Assembly: GCA_963377175.1 (NCBI GenBank)
Contig: CAUJNA010002924.1
Coordinates: 325,468 to 389,467, forward strand
Direction: 5' to 3'
DNA from: Effrenium voratum
Lineage: Eukaryota > Sar > Dinophyceae > Suessiales > Symbiodiniaceae
DNA length: 64,000 nt
Of the stretch, positions 11,235-20,899 are shown in pieces. Below the pieces are notes generated by a model that saw only the letters and a list, made by a program, of their open reading frames with translations, made no database searches and was not told where the DNA came from. Within the stretch, counting starts at the first letter, position 1, and each line of letters opens with the position of its first letter. Both the position numbers and the translations under genes were made by a program.

Positions 11235-11656
11235 GACCACACGCTGCCTCGAGAAACGGCAGGTTTGTTGGGACCAAAGGTCGTTGCTCGGCTTTGGCAA
11301 AGGATGTTGCAGACATCATGGGGTTTTCCGGAGTTGCAGGCTGGCCCACGGTCGTCTTCACGCTAGATACCTGGGAGAACGAGAAAGAGAAGTTGTCCGG
11401 CACCCGGAAAGTCACCCTTTTACCTTTTGGGCTTCGCGCTGGTCAACCCCAAGGGTCGTTTTCTGGCCGTCGCTGGGCCACGGAGGGCTGGGAGGGAACA
11501 AAAACATGCAAGGAGGTGTCATATGCGTTGCAAAGGTGCTGGGACTGGAGGGCCGGAAATGATGCCACCAACCGGGTTGCTTTTACCGTGTCTTTCAGAA
11601 GGGACAGCAGGGGCAACAGACTCCAGCCGAACCAACTGAGTTCCTGGCGAGCATGT
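11235..11656 (+). CDS. Coding-like segment with overlapping open frames and possible terminal exon
   Basis: After the acceptor CTTCGATTCCAG a GC3-rich frame runs through GVAGWPTVVFTLDTWENE. From about 11420 a different frame looks better (GFALVNPKGRFLAVAG), and from about 11510 a third (GGVICVAKVLGLEG). A last piece after a strong acceptor (ACCGTGTCTTTCAG, ending 11598) reads KGQQGQQTPAEPTEFLASM and then TAG at 11654-11656. Either short introns, frameshifts or a decayed gene explain this. I recognise no family. If the final stop is real, a gene ends here and the kinase exons on either side belong to different transcripts or to a gene enclosing it. Confidence 0.3.
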
Positions 11657-12342
11657 AGCTGTGGGTTTTGGCTTGACAAGCCGCCTGCACGAGTGGATGG
11701 GCGATGTCCTGAAGCTTGACATGAGTTGGGCATGCCCACATTGGAGTCTCCTCAAACCTTTGGTTTTTAATGGTAGGCGAAATGTGGCGCAGGGTGACAG
11801 AGTCACAACAGGTGAGTTTGTGTGTGATTTTGATGTCCCAGATGATGTTGCCTCCATGTAGGGGTTTCCCCGACCTAGATCACGGCATCTGCCACGAAGG
11901 CGACGCCAGTTTGCTTTGCGTGTGCTTATCTACATGGCTTCAAAGGTGGGAGCCATGTAATTTTGCATCGCACGCTTGACGCCAAAGTGGCTTACATGTG
12001 TCGCCGCACGCGTGTCATCGCACAAGCCCTTTGTTGTTTAGCTTTGTTTGAACGAGGATGTTGACAGCCGCTGATTTCGTAAGGCTGTCAGTTCTCCTCA
12101 ACCAGCAGAATTGTTTCCAGCAGAGCCTTACAAACGGATGTGCGCTTTCCTTTTGGCTTGGTTTCTGAAACCGCCCTCTTGCCGGGAGAAGTTATCGTAG
12201 ACTGCTGTGTTCTTGGAGCCGCGTCTCTGTGGGGGACATAATTGGCTGCAAGGGATGGGAATGTTTCTGATTTTGGCCATATGGGTATGTGAAAGAATTT
12301 TTGGCCCAGCCAAAAAACGGGTACCCTGAAAATCAATCGCAG

Positions 12343-12454
12343 ACCCATGTCAATCCGGACCACAAGTGTCCCGCCGGAGACGCTTCTCGCTTCAGCTGCC
12401 AAACGCATGCTGAGGCGGTATGTGGTGATGCCGGTGCTGGAGCGCCGGGATTAG
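12343..12454 (+). CDS. Candidate exon, possibly C-terminal
   Basis: After the acceptor AATCAATCGCAG one frame has mostly G/C third positions, including ETLLASAAKRMLRRYVVMPV, and reaches TAG at 12452-12454. A GTATGT donor inside it (GAGGCG/GTATGT) would instead make it an internal exon ending near 12417. No domain recognised. Confidence 0.35.
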
Positions 12455-12554
12455 TTTGCGGCTTTGACCAACGGTGGCTCTGCAGGGGGGGGTCTGAGAA
12501 AATGGGCGACTAGGGACACCACAAAGAGAAACCCACATATTTGCTTGGTTGCTT

Positions 12555-12650
12555 TCTGCTCCCTTGCTAACAGTTTAAGTTCTAGTGGTTGACTGGAAAC
12601 CTCATTCGTTGGCAAAAAGTTAAAGTCCTAACATCCCAGCAAGTTGCACC
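12555..12650 (-). mobile_element. Family B variant, reverse orientation
   Basis: CAGTTTAAGTTCTAGTGG..TTGGCAAAAAGTTAAAGTCCTAACATCC is the reverse of the block at 62075-62130. It is degenerate. Confidence 0.45.
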
Positions 12651-13285
12651 AACGCTTGGGAAACCTAGTTTAACACATACCCGAGGCCCGAACGGAACGA
12701 AGGTTTTGGTGAATGGCCATGGCTGCTAACCACTTACAACTGCCTTCAGCATCCGCTGGGCTTCCTAGCTTGACCTTACCGATGTGGGTTGGACGATTCA
12801 ACCTGTTTATGCATATACACCCGTCTGTCAAATGGTACTAGGTCTATTTGTTTCAACCAATTTTACCCAGCCCTGCCGTGGCTGTGCAACGAGAACTGAT
12901 GCCACTTAAAGCATTCCTGCAAGGAGGAACTGATCTGGCATCAAATATCCCTTCATCCAGTGCCTCAATAGGGGTGTGATGGTTGACATTCAACAGTCCA
13001 TGACAATGGTCTGAACATAGTACCATAATTCACAAAAATGGAATACGGAACCCCCAAGAAAGGAATATTGATCATGCGCGTTCGCTGGAATTATAGCCCA
13101 GGTGAGCTTGGTTTATCCCCAAACGACCATCCCCAGTGCCCCGAGTAAAACAGGCAATTTGCCCATAGATTGGACCCTGCCACCAAACACCAACAGTCAT
13201 CACAGTTTGGAAGACGGTTTGGCGCGAATGATCCAAATCGTCATACACTTTTCGGAGGAAGTTTCAACCCATACACATGTTGCAG
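12650..13285. other. Non-coding stretch
   Basis: Nothing recognised apart from a chance-length open frame over 13102-13368 that contains the short exon listed at 13286. Confidence 0.4.
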
Positions 13286-13330
13286 GAGATCTGTTCAACC
13301 TTTTGCTTCGAGCTGTTTGCTCGGTCAAAG
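13286..13330 (+). CDS. Candidate 15-codon exon
   Basis: Bounded by a good acceptor (CACATGTTGCAG) and a GT donor (TCAAAG/GTGACA), phase 0 at both ends. It reads EICSTFCFELFARSK. CFELF would be compatible with the beta5 strand and hinge of a kinase, and it lies in the right order between beta3 and the catalytic loop. The motif is weak, so kinase membership is speculation. Confidence 0.35.
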
Positions 13331-14508
13331 GTGACAAGGTGTCGAAAATGCTTGGTGATGTCATGTAAAAAAAAAACACAATGCCTTGGGGCTGATCTGA
13401 TTGAAGGGTGCCCTGTGCTTGGGGCGTGGCTTTCAAGCGACCCTCCCAGAAGGTCAGAAGGGGAGGTCTGGGAACTACATCGCCACAGGGGGGCTCTTTT
13501 TGCCACCTTTGGTGGAAAAATGATTGACCCCCTTGTAGTGACGCATTCCTTGTTGAGGGAACCTGAAAATGGTACCGCACCAGGGACCGTACCAACACCC
13601 AACCCACTCGTGCCGTGTGTCAGGACGGCGGTAGCTTGCTCCAAAGGATCGAGGCTGCCCGTGAAGGCAAAGGCCCGGAGGGTTTCCGCAGGCGAAGCCC
13701 GTGTGTCCTTTTGATCGGGTCGTTTAGGAATAGATGGCATTGGTTTTACCTTGGATAGAAATATATATATATATATATACACACTTGCACTTGCTTAGCG
13801 CGATTTCTTCCTTTTTTTTGCCGGCGTTTGGCAGTTATTCAGAAACAAGCGCCGTGACAAGTAAGGCAATGGGCACTGTTTGTTTGTTTACCGGGGCCAT
13901 TTGTTTAACAAAAGTTCAAGATGGGAAACTCACTGGTTGAGATCGGTCTTATTACATTTACCAAGACCGATGGGTAACCCGATGGTTTTTGAGGGGGTTT
14001 TGTTCGCCATCCATTTTACCAGGGAAGCCCCAGCTATTCCACTTTTCACCTGCAAAGTGCGACCTTCTTCCTAGGAGATCTACGTCAAAAAGACCAGAGA
14101 TCTTGGGTTATCTTTTGGGGTCTTGACAAAGCGGTGACGCCTTTTGGGGACGCCTTTAACGGCAGCACGACAAAACGAAACGGGCTCCAGCGGGGACTCT
14201 TAGTTTTAAGTCAGTTGGACCCAGAAACCCCAAGCGGAAGGGAAGATTGGGCCCTTTGCCAGTCTGTCATTTCCTGCTTGTTTGTTTCCCAAAGTCACTG
14301 CAACTTGTCTTGCCCCAACAAGATATTTCTCCCCCCATCTGAGGTTTGTGTTGACACAGCGGAAAGCAATCGCACATCATCTACTCCTAGCTAAACCATT
14401 TGCTATACCAGGGTCTAACAAACTATAACTAGCTTAACTAATATCAGGGTTTACTTGAGCTTACTCTATATTCATGACTAGTTTTGTTTTTATCTCGGTC
14501 CCAACCAG
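13331..14508. other. Intron-like stretch
   Basis: Holds an AT run at 13761-13779. A GC-rich patch at 13650-13710 is open in two frames without a clear donor. No assured exon. Confidence 0.4.
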
Positions 14509-14582
14509 GTGCCCCGTAGGTGGCTCTGAACTGCCGCACCCAGAAGACACCCCAGAAGATCGCCATATTTCCCGTTGCTCAG
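14509..14582 (+). CDS. Candidate exon with strong splice sites
   Basis: A T-rich tract and CCAACCAG form a textbook acceptor, and CTCAG/GTAGGG a good donor. Only one of three frames is open: CPVGGSELPHPEDTPEDRH followed by ISRCSG. The residues are polar and proline-rich, probably a linker. No domain recognised. Confidence 0.5.
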
Positions 14583-14636
14583 GTAGGGGCACGTGGATTT
14601 CTGCCCCAATCCTGAGCCCTTGCACTCCGAAGGTGC

Positions 14637-14825
14637 AGAAGGGGAAGAAGTCCAATATTCTGTGGACCGAGTGGCCGACTGGTGCCGCTGGCTTCCTCTG
14701 AGTACTCGAGTGGAAGGTCGAGCTTTCCGGGTCCATGCAAGTGGGGCAAACATTGTCCGAGTTCTCGAATTGCTTCGACGTGAACGTGTTGAGGGAACCG
14801 CAAGCTTACTTTGGGAGGTGGTGTA
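14637..14825 (+). CDS. Coding-like frame interrupted by one in-frame TGA
   Basis: From the acceptor-like CTCCGAAG a frame with high third-position GC reads VQKGKKSNILWTEWPTGAAG, then TGA at 14699-14701, then continues with the same bias through LSEFSNCFDVNVLREPQAYF to about 14825. The minus strand is also open here with similar bias, so strand is not settled. See findings. Confidence 0.3.
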
Positions 14826-15134
14826 TCCGAAGTGAACACACTGAGGGTTCTCAAAGTTTTTTTGTTTCGGTTCGGAGCATTTGCACCCTAGGATGTCACT
14901 CGGATTCAGTTGCCCAGCACTTGGGGTCTAACCCCATGGGTGTTGGGTCCCGGCGTCTTTCAGGAAGAACAGCAGCTCCCGGAGTTTGGACTGACTTTTT
15001 GCGTTGCAAACGAAGCGCTTGGACTCTCTTTGGGAGAGGGAACAGCATGGCACAATCTCGGGTGTTCGTATGTTAGCATAGTGGACCCTGAAAGGCTCTT
15101 GCTGCTTTGGGGTATGATGTGTCCAAGTTTTCGG

Positions 15135-15210
15135 CACCCTCACAAGTAGTGGTTTTCCGTTTGGTTTCCCTTCACCCTCACAAGTAGTGGTTTTCCGTTT
15201 GGTTTCCCTT
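15135..15210. repeat. Exact 38-base tandem duplication
   Basis: A unit beginning CACCCTCACAAGTAGTGG and ending TTTGGTTTCCCTT occurs twice with no difference, so it is recent or under copying. Confidence 0.9.
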
Positions 15211-16298
15211 CACCAATTCCCGAAAGAAGAGATACAATCCCGACTTCCCATCCAGAATTCCCTTGCTTCTTGGGGGAAGTATTGATAGGGTCGACGGGTT
15301 TGATCATGGCCCTCAACCAAATAGACCGCGTATTTCCGGTTGCAAACCATGTGCAACCTTGACATACTGTCACATCATAGTGAGCTTGTTTGGGAGTAGC
15401 AAGGCGACCCATCACGAAAAATATTCACGTAGGAAGTTCTTATTTCCACTTTGTGAAAAATCTCATTTTGCCACCTGAATGCATTGACTAGGAAGTTGCA
15501 TGGGCTTGCAGAGCTTTTTGTGCAGAGTAAGTGTACAGCAGAAAGGAGCCAAAGGAATATAGGCTCCAAAAAGGTGACTACTCCCCGTTTTAGGGAACCC
15601 CCCCCATATTCTGGGATGGGGGATCAATGAAGGTATCCAATCACTCTGAACGCAAGCGGATTATGGACATTTGGAAAAGTATGGCCTTCTGAGAGCTTCG
15701 CCTCGCTGTCGCTGGGGCCGCTTGTAGGATTCAGAACCCATGGTTTGTTACAGCGAATCCATCTGCGTGGCAACCATTGGTCTCACCGATCGGGTGTAAA
15801 ATGAGCCATGACGAAGGTCAAAGTTAACTTGGAGATACCATAGATACCTTGGTGGCTCCCAGCCGTCCCCTTAGCCTTTTTTAGCTTTTTAGTGTTTAGT
15901 TTAGTGGCAGCTTCCATTTAACCCACTAAAAATTAAACTTTTAGCGGGGGATCTGAGGGCAGCCCAGATACATGATACCTCATTTCTGGGTTTGGATGTA
16001 CTGTACCTGCTGTATCAATCAGTAGCTCTACAGCTCGCTGTCCAATGGAAATCAAGAACCGAGAGGCCTTTGCCATTGGATCGAATCCCAAGGCTTGCTG
16101 TTTCCTTCTGGCCTTGTGCATGAGCAACATGCCAGCAACAGGCTCCCCCCACCAAAAAAAGTCCGGTTAACATGGAACCACATCGCCGTGAGAAGAGACT
16201 CCTTTGAAGGTGACCCCTTTTTGGGCCCTGTTGATTTGTCGGGGTGGGCGAAGCAACCTTTGCCGTCGCGAGAAACGGGCGATTCGAGGTATGTACAG
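15211..16298. other. Intron-like stretch
   Basis: Contains a family B element (listed) and a possible exon near 16210-16288 ending at GTATGT (frame reading LSGWAKQPLPSRETGDS). Otherwise nothing recognised. Confidence 0.4.
15848..15970 (+). mobile_element. Family B short element
   Basis: Starts CTTGGTGGCTCCCAGCCGTC, holds AGTGTTTAGTTTAGTGGC and CCCACTAAAAATTAAAC, and ends GGGGATCTGAGGGCAGCCCAG. It matches at least ten other copies in the window. Confidence 0.75.
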
Positions 16299-16334
16299 AC
16301 CTTCCACGGACTCTCGTATTTGCATTGGCGCGGG
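16299..16334 (+). CDS. Protein kinase gene: alphaE helix exon
   Basis: Twelve codons, phase 0, reading TFHGLSYLHWRG. The GLxYLHxxG pattern is the alphaE helix that directly precedes the catalytic loop. It ends at a GC donor (CGCGGG/GCCTTT), and in phase with the exon at 17492 gives ..GLSYLHWRG-VIHRDIKPGN.., an uninterrupted kinase signature. The acceptor is GTATGTACAG; starting ten bases earlier, after GATTCGAG, would add YVQ, also typical here, but would break the phase-0 pattern. Confidence 0.8.
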
Positions 16335-17491
16335 GCCTTTGCCTCAGCTCAGATTTCGGAGTTCGTTTGACGGCGGATCGCATGGGCCGGGGCGGCATGG
16401 CAGACGGGACGTAGGCGAATCGAATCCGTGGTAGCTGAAAAAGGGAAGCGGCTGATCAAAACCAGGGGTTTATTAGTCCTGGGTCAGGCGTGTTGAAGAT
16501 TAAAATCCTGGTGTGTCCCGCTTCACTTTAGGAATCCGGCTCACTTTCAACGGAGACACACTGACTCATGGGGGGTCGACAGAAAATCAAAGGTTAGAAG
16601 CCCAGTGCCCCCTCCCCTCATAGGCCAACATGGCCAACCAATACTGCCCCTCCCGAGTCATTAGTCAAAGGAAACTGCGCTGGGTCGGGGCCAATTTGGT
16701 TTTGGGCTCATGCGTACACCGCTTGCCAAAAAGAGGACCCCTTTGCGGAGAGAAAGCGAGCCACGAACGTAGAGTCCGCAAAAGGGCTCGGATGCTGTCA
16801 TCGGGCAGTCTCAGAACCAAGTTGCTCCCGTGTTTTGTCGTGATTTGTGGCTGGCTTCCTGTCAAGACGGTGAATAGTGTGTCAGTGAGACGCAACGCCC
16901 CATCTCAGCCAGTTCTTGTGCGTTCGTGATCGCTGCGCATGCGCTTGCCACAAAACGGCACTTACTACCCACCTGCACCCACACAGGCACACCCACTGCC
17001 TCCATTTGACATGGTCTTGTTGAATCCTGGATGAGTCATGATCAAAACCAGAGGGTAGATGAAGGTTATTTCACGACAGTCAGTCCCAGCCAGAATTTAG
17101 ATTTGTGCGGCCGCCCGTTTGATTCTGTGGCTGGATTGAGACTCAAGTGGGACCTTGCTAAGACAGGCTAAGGGACTAAAGTTAGACATGTGAAACGATC
17201 AGGGGTGTCCAAGCTGACAACCCACAGACTTATAGACTGGGAAACACAGCCACTGAACTTGGAACAGAACAACGCGTGCCATGTGTGTTTGTTCAAACTA
17301 AAAACTAGGGGGAGGGTTGTCAAAATTGGGCCCCAACATCCCTTGAATAATTAAGCGCTACAAAGCGCCAGGTCCAAAAAGGGGCCATATCTTTGCAAGA
17401 ATATGTTTTTTGTTTGTGGGTCTTAGCGAGTCTCAGTATTGGGTGACGAGTCCCAGCCGCGGCATCTTGCGGATGTCTTTCTTTATCGCAG
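16335..17491. other. Intron between alphaE and catalytic-loop exons
   Basis: A GC-AG intron of 1,157 bases. It contains an open frame at 16630-16929 and a family D element at 17031-17150. Confidence 0.65.
17031..17150. mobile_element. Family D short element
   Basis: GAGTCATGATCAAAACCAGAG at the left, GGTAGATGAAGGTTA and TGCGGCCGCC inside, and GATTGAGACTC at the right. It matches the copy at 23107-23247. Confidence 0.6.
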
Positions 17492-17554
17492 GTGATTCAT
17501 CGGGACATCAAGCCTGGCAATCTGCTGATTGGCCAGGATGGGCGCTTGCTCCAG
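17492..17554 (+). CDS. Protein kinase gene: catalytic-loop exon (HRD)
   Basis: Twenty-one codons, phase 0 at both ends, between a perfect acceptor (TTCTTTATCGCAG) and donor (CTCCAG/GTGAGG). It contains HRDIKPGNLL, subdomain VIb: the catalytic aspartate in HRD, the lysine of RDxKPxN that marks serine/threonine kinases, and the metal-binding asparagine. It is followed by the usual short loop (GQDGRLLQ). The next exon should begin with a hydrophobic residue and DFG. This is the most secure kinase exon. All visible catalytic-loop residues are intact. Confidence 0.92.
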
Positions 17555-17733
17555 GTGAGGAACTTAGATTGCACACCCATGGCCCTTGATTCTCGATCTT
17601 AGTACCATGCGTCTGCCTACATTTTCGGCAAGCTCACCGATGCGGGGTCAAACCGAGGTCATCATCACGTGTGTGTGGGTTGTCTACGGGTGAATCCAAA
17701 ATTTATGTGTTTCATTTTTTCTGGAAATCGCAG

Positions 17734-17775
17734 ATTGCGAGAAGTTGTTGCCTAGGCCTGGAAGCTGGTTCGCCA
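17734..17775 (+). CDS. Candidate exon after the catalytic loop, without DFG
   Basis: A strong acceptor (TTTTTTCTGGAAATCGCAG) is followed by 14 codons in phase 0, IARSCCLGLEAGSP, and then a GT (GTCTCT). In a kinase the position after LLQ would read as (I/L)ADFG. Here IA is followed by RSC. Codon bias is weak, so this may not be an exon at all. Confidence 0.3.
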
Positions 17776-18055
17776 GTCTCTTGAAGTGATAGCTAAGGTT
17801 CATTTGCATGCGTCGCAGGAACATAGTTGTGGTCTTTTAGCTTTACTGTTGTTGGCATGTGTTAGGGTTCTTAAGTTATTTGGTTCTGTTCAAGTGTAGT
17901 AGAGGGTTGCAAAAAGCAATGTGTTTTGCTACCATACCAAAGGATGGAAAGTGAAGTACCCAAAACCCATTCTAATTGTGTTGGGCCCAATACTAGCTTA
18001 ATCCAGAGGCATTGAGGGCCCTTCCTCCTGACCAAACGCTTTTCTTCCACCTTAG

Positions 18056-18099
18056 CATGCTAGCAACTTGCTCCACGCCGTTCAACTGGTTCTACTGAG
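18056..18099 (+). CDS. Candidate short exon
   Basis: Acceptor CTTTTCTTCCACCTTAG and donor CTGAG/GTTCCG. The phase-0 frame reads HASNLLHAVQLVLLR. No motif. Confidence 0.3.
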
Positions 18100-18439
18100 G
18101 TTCCGGACGTTAAATACAACGATAACACATGTGTTTGTTTTGTTTTTTTTTGAATCCGGTATCATTCTGTTAGGCAGGTTGTTTGCGTAAAGCGGCTTCG
18201 CTTTTCAACCCTGCTTTCGAGTCTCCAATGCTGAGACGCGAAACGGTATGGGTAGACTTTACGCATCATTCGCCCTTCTGTCTTTCGCACTTCCATCGTT
18301 TTCCCACTGGACTGCAAGAGTTGTTTGCTAGCTACGACCAAGGATCAGACACGTGAACTACTGTACCTTGATTCTGAGCCCAATCACCACTCAACATGAA
18401 GCGTTTGACACTTATTTCTTTTTGTTTGACCCATTGTTG

Positions 18440-18810
18440 GCAGACCGCATGATACTGTGGACAAACTCCACTTCACCAGTTGGGATTGGTGGTTTATCAA
18501 TCAGGAATGCATCCATCCCAAGTGGCTGGCGTGGGCGTTGCTCATCCATCGTATGTCCAAATACGGTGATCCCCGTGATGGTGGTGCTGCTTTGGGTTTC
18601 CCATAAGTCACCTCTCAAGAAATACAAAAGCATTCCCATAAGATCCAGCAGTCTTTGAAGTTGGACACCCCTCAGAAGTACCCGCCCCCCTGGGTTGGTC
18701 TTGTTTTTATGGACCCCCAATATGGTGATTCCTTCACAACCACAAGGTTTTGGGATTTCAACCCCTGGCTGAGAGCAAACGGTTGCCCCACCCCGTAACC
18801 ACCACACCAC
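18440..18810 (-). CDS. Minus-strand open frame with protein-like composition
   Basis: An uninterrupted minus frame of about 125 codons including TTITGITVFGHTMDEQRPRQ and FLIDKPPIPTGEVEFVH. Codon bias is modest and I recognise no family. It could be a fragment of a mobile element or an exon of a gene on the other strand. Confidence 0.3.
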
Positions 18811-18957
18811 CGATTCGGGGAAGCTGAAATGGGGTTTCCCTTAGCAAACTCCGGGCCCCACCTCTCCGTCCGAGTTGGGAGACCTGGGCAGTGCCATGCT
18901 TTTGCCTGGAACCGGGCCGGGGCCTCCCAGATCTGGTTGCGTTCACAAGTTTGGGCT

Positions 18958-19195
18958 CACTCCCCGAGTTCCTCTTCACACCCTGTTTTCATGGACCTGA
19001 AGCTTTCTGGGGCTGGACCGCTTTAGTGGCAAATAAACAAGTCAGACTGTTGTTGGCCAGTCCACTCAGCAAGTGAGTCCTGGACTTTACTCGGTGGTTC
19101 CCTTTAGGTTTTAAGGTTTTGAGGGTTTAGTGGGGGGTTCCCTTTAACCCGCTAAAAGTTCAACTCTTAGCTGGGAATCTGAGGACAGGCCAGTT
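18958..19195. mobile_element. Family C element followed by family B element
   Basis: Family C spans about 18958-19077: CTCACTCCCCGAGTTCCTC at the left, CACTCAGCAAGTGAG at the right, and TTTAGTGGC..AAACAAGTCAGAC inside. Family B follows at about 19085-19195 and ends GGGAATCTGAGGACAGGCCAG. Confidence 0.6.
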
Positions 19196-19199
19196 TAAG

Positions 19200-20134
19200 C
19201 ATTTTGGGCTGCCATTTTAGAGGAAACGAGATTAGACTTTTTCTGTCCAAGTGAGTGGGAGCTTTTTTTGTTCAATCGGACCCCACAAAATGGCCGGACT
19301 CGGCGGCGTTCTTTCTGGGTTTCCCTTAAGCACAAATCAGTGGGGTACCAACTCAAAAAAGACGAGCCACTTTTTGCGGGGGCAACATCTTTATTGCTCT
19401 AGCCAGAATAGGTTTTCTTTCTCGCATGGCCAATGGGGGTTCGCTTCACCACATGGGGCAGGTTCATCTTCTCATGTGCGAGCAGTCGTCTCCTGTTCTT
19501 ACCAACAGAAAAGAAGTTGTGGTATCTAGCTTGACCCTGGCGTGGATGAGAAGCTGACAGCATGCTTGGATGTGTTTTTGCATTGCACGGCAGTATCATC
19601 AGACTTGGAAGCATCACAACGATATTTGTTACCGTGGAATGCATCGACGGTTTTTGCTTCAAGTCAAGCCGAGCACCTGCTCTGCGTGCACAAGCTGTGG
19701 CCCCATCAAATTTGATATTGTTCCAGGACAACATGTAGTGTAAGTTCTGTAACCCTAGTATTAGCTGTAGTATGGGTGGTTTCCAGTATACGTGTCAACA
19801 TGTGATCATTCGACTCTGTTCTGGACTGATTATTTCAAGACAGAGTCAATTCGCAGCTTCCGTCTTAGGAGATTGGCCTTGGCTGTGTGTGAGGCTTAGG
19901 AACCTTGCCAAGTTTCTAAATGCTTCCATGGTGGTTCCCTTTCCAACTATTTGGGTGTGTTGATTAAGATGGAAACAAAAGGACCCCGATCATTTTTGAC
20001 AGGATCCTTGCAGGATCATTTGCTTGTTTTGAGTTCCCAATCCCCGAGAAGTTGAGGTTCGAACGCAGCGTGAGACCTTGTCAGGAGGGTGCTTCTCACT
20101 TGAGGTCATTTCTTTTGAAATCTATCCGGCTCAA
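19200..20134. other. Non-coding stretch
   Basis: No assured exon. A minus-strand open frame at 19399-19734 has no bias or splice context. Confidence 0.4.
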
Positions 20135-20215
20135 AGGGGTTCGCCTTCTGCTTGGGGTTTCCAGTTCACCCACTAAAAAATAGTAACTTTAGTAGGGGAT
20201 CTGAGGGCAGCCCAG
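20135..20215 (+). mobile_element. Family B short element (partial)
   Basis: Shows only the right half: TTCACCCACTAAAAAATAG and GGGGATCTGAGGGCAGCCCAG. Confidence 0.65.
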
Positions 20216-20756
20216 ACTGCTTTGTTTCCATATTCGATTGAACACAATCAAGTTGCTCGCCAGTACCTTAGCAAATACCAGCAGTGTGCCTTCGTCAGGA
20301 AGCGCAGCTGAGCGGCACCCGTTCTTCCTTTCTCTTGGAGACGGTTTTCCTTTTAAGTCAACTACCATAACCCCAAGAAACGGGTGCCTTTCTTCCCATG
20401 GCCATCAAACTTCTGATTGACGGGAAAAAACCAACATTCTGATCGCAAACCTCTGATAGTCTTCTGAAACCCTCGTGAGGGTTCACCGCATGTGACATTT
20501 GTCGTAGATGTTTAGACAACTGCACACAGTGTGTGCGATTTGCAGGAAAATGCCTGCTTTCCACTTGCAACCTTCGGTGCTTTGCTCATATGCCTAGCAT
20601 CCCGATTGAGAGCGCAAAACCTGGCATGGGCCCTCTAAGCATGTGATTCTACTCCCGGGTTGAATAAGGATGATAGTAAGGCCTTGGTATACCTTTGTAT
20701 GGGTTGTGGTCGCTGCTCAACTATAGTCCTTGGCTGCTATGGTATCGCTGCCATGG

Positions 20757-20899
20757 GAGTGACCTGCCGCATGGGGCCAAGTCGGACCCGATTCCGCGAG
20801 GGGAAGCGTCGCGACCGCGTGCCGCGCCTTTGCCCGAGGCCCTTTCCGAACTCCCATGCAAAGGTCATCGCGCCCGTCACGAGCGCGGGCGCTCGCGAG
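20757..20899 (+). CDS. Candidate exon, very GC-rich
   Basis: All three frames are open, so the segment is called on composition. The frame with the highest third-position GC includes HAKVIAPVTSAGAREV and ends at CTCGCGAG/GTGTGG. The start is probably after CATGGGAG. No domain recognised. Confidence 0.4.

Noticed and set aside
14749..14817. Kinase-like NIVRVLELL..LLWEVV reading
   Set aside because: It resembles the beta4-beta5 region, but the frame has low third-position GC while an overlapping frame (LSEFSNCFDVNVLREP) has strong bias. Treated as a shadow.
16348..16410. DFG-like exon (SSDFGVRLTADRM)
   Set aside because: It lies before the HRD exon and inside the intron that starts at the GC donor 16335, which is supported by the YLHWRG-VIHRD join. 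DFG alone is common by chance.
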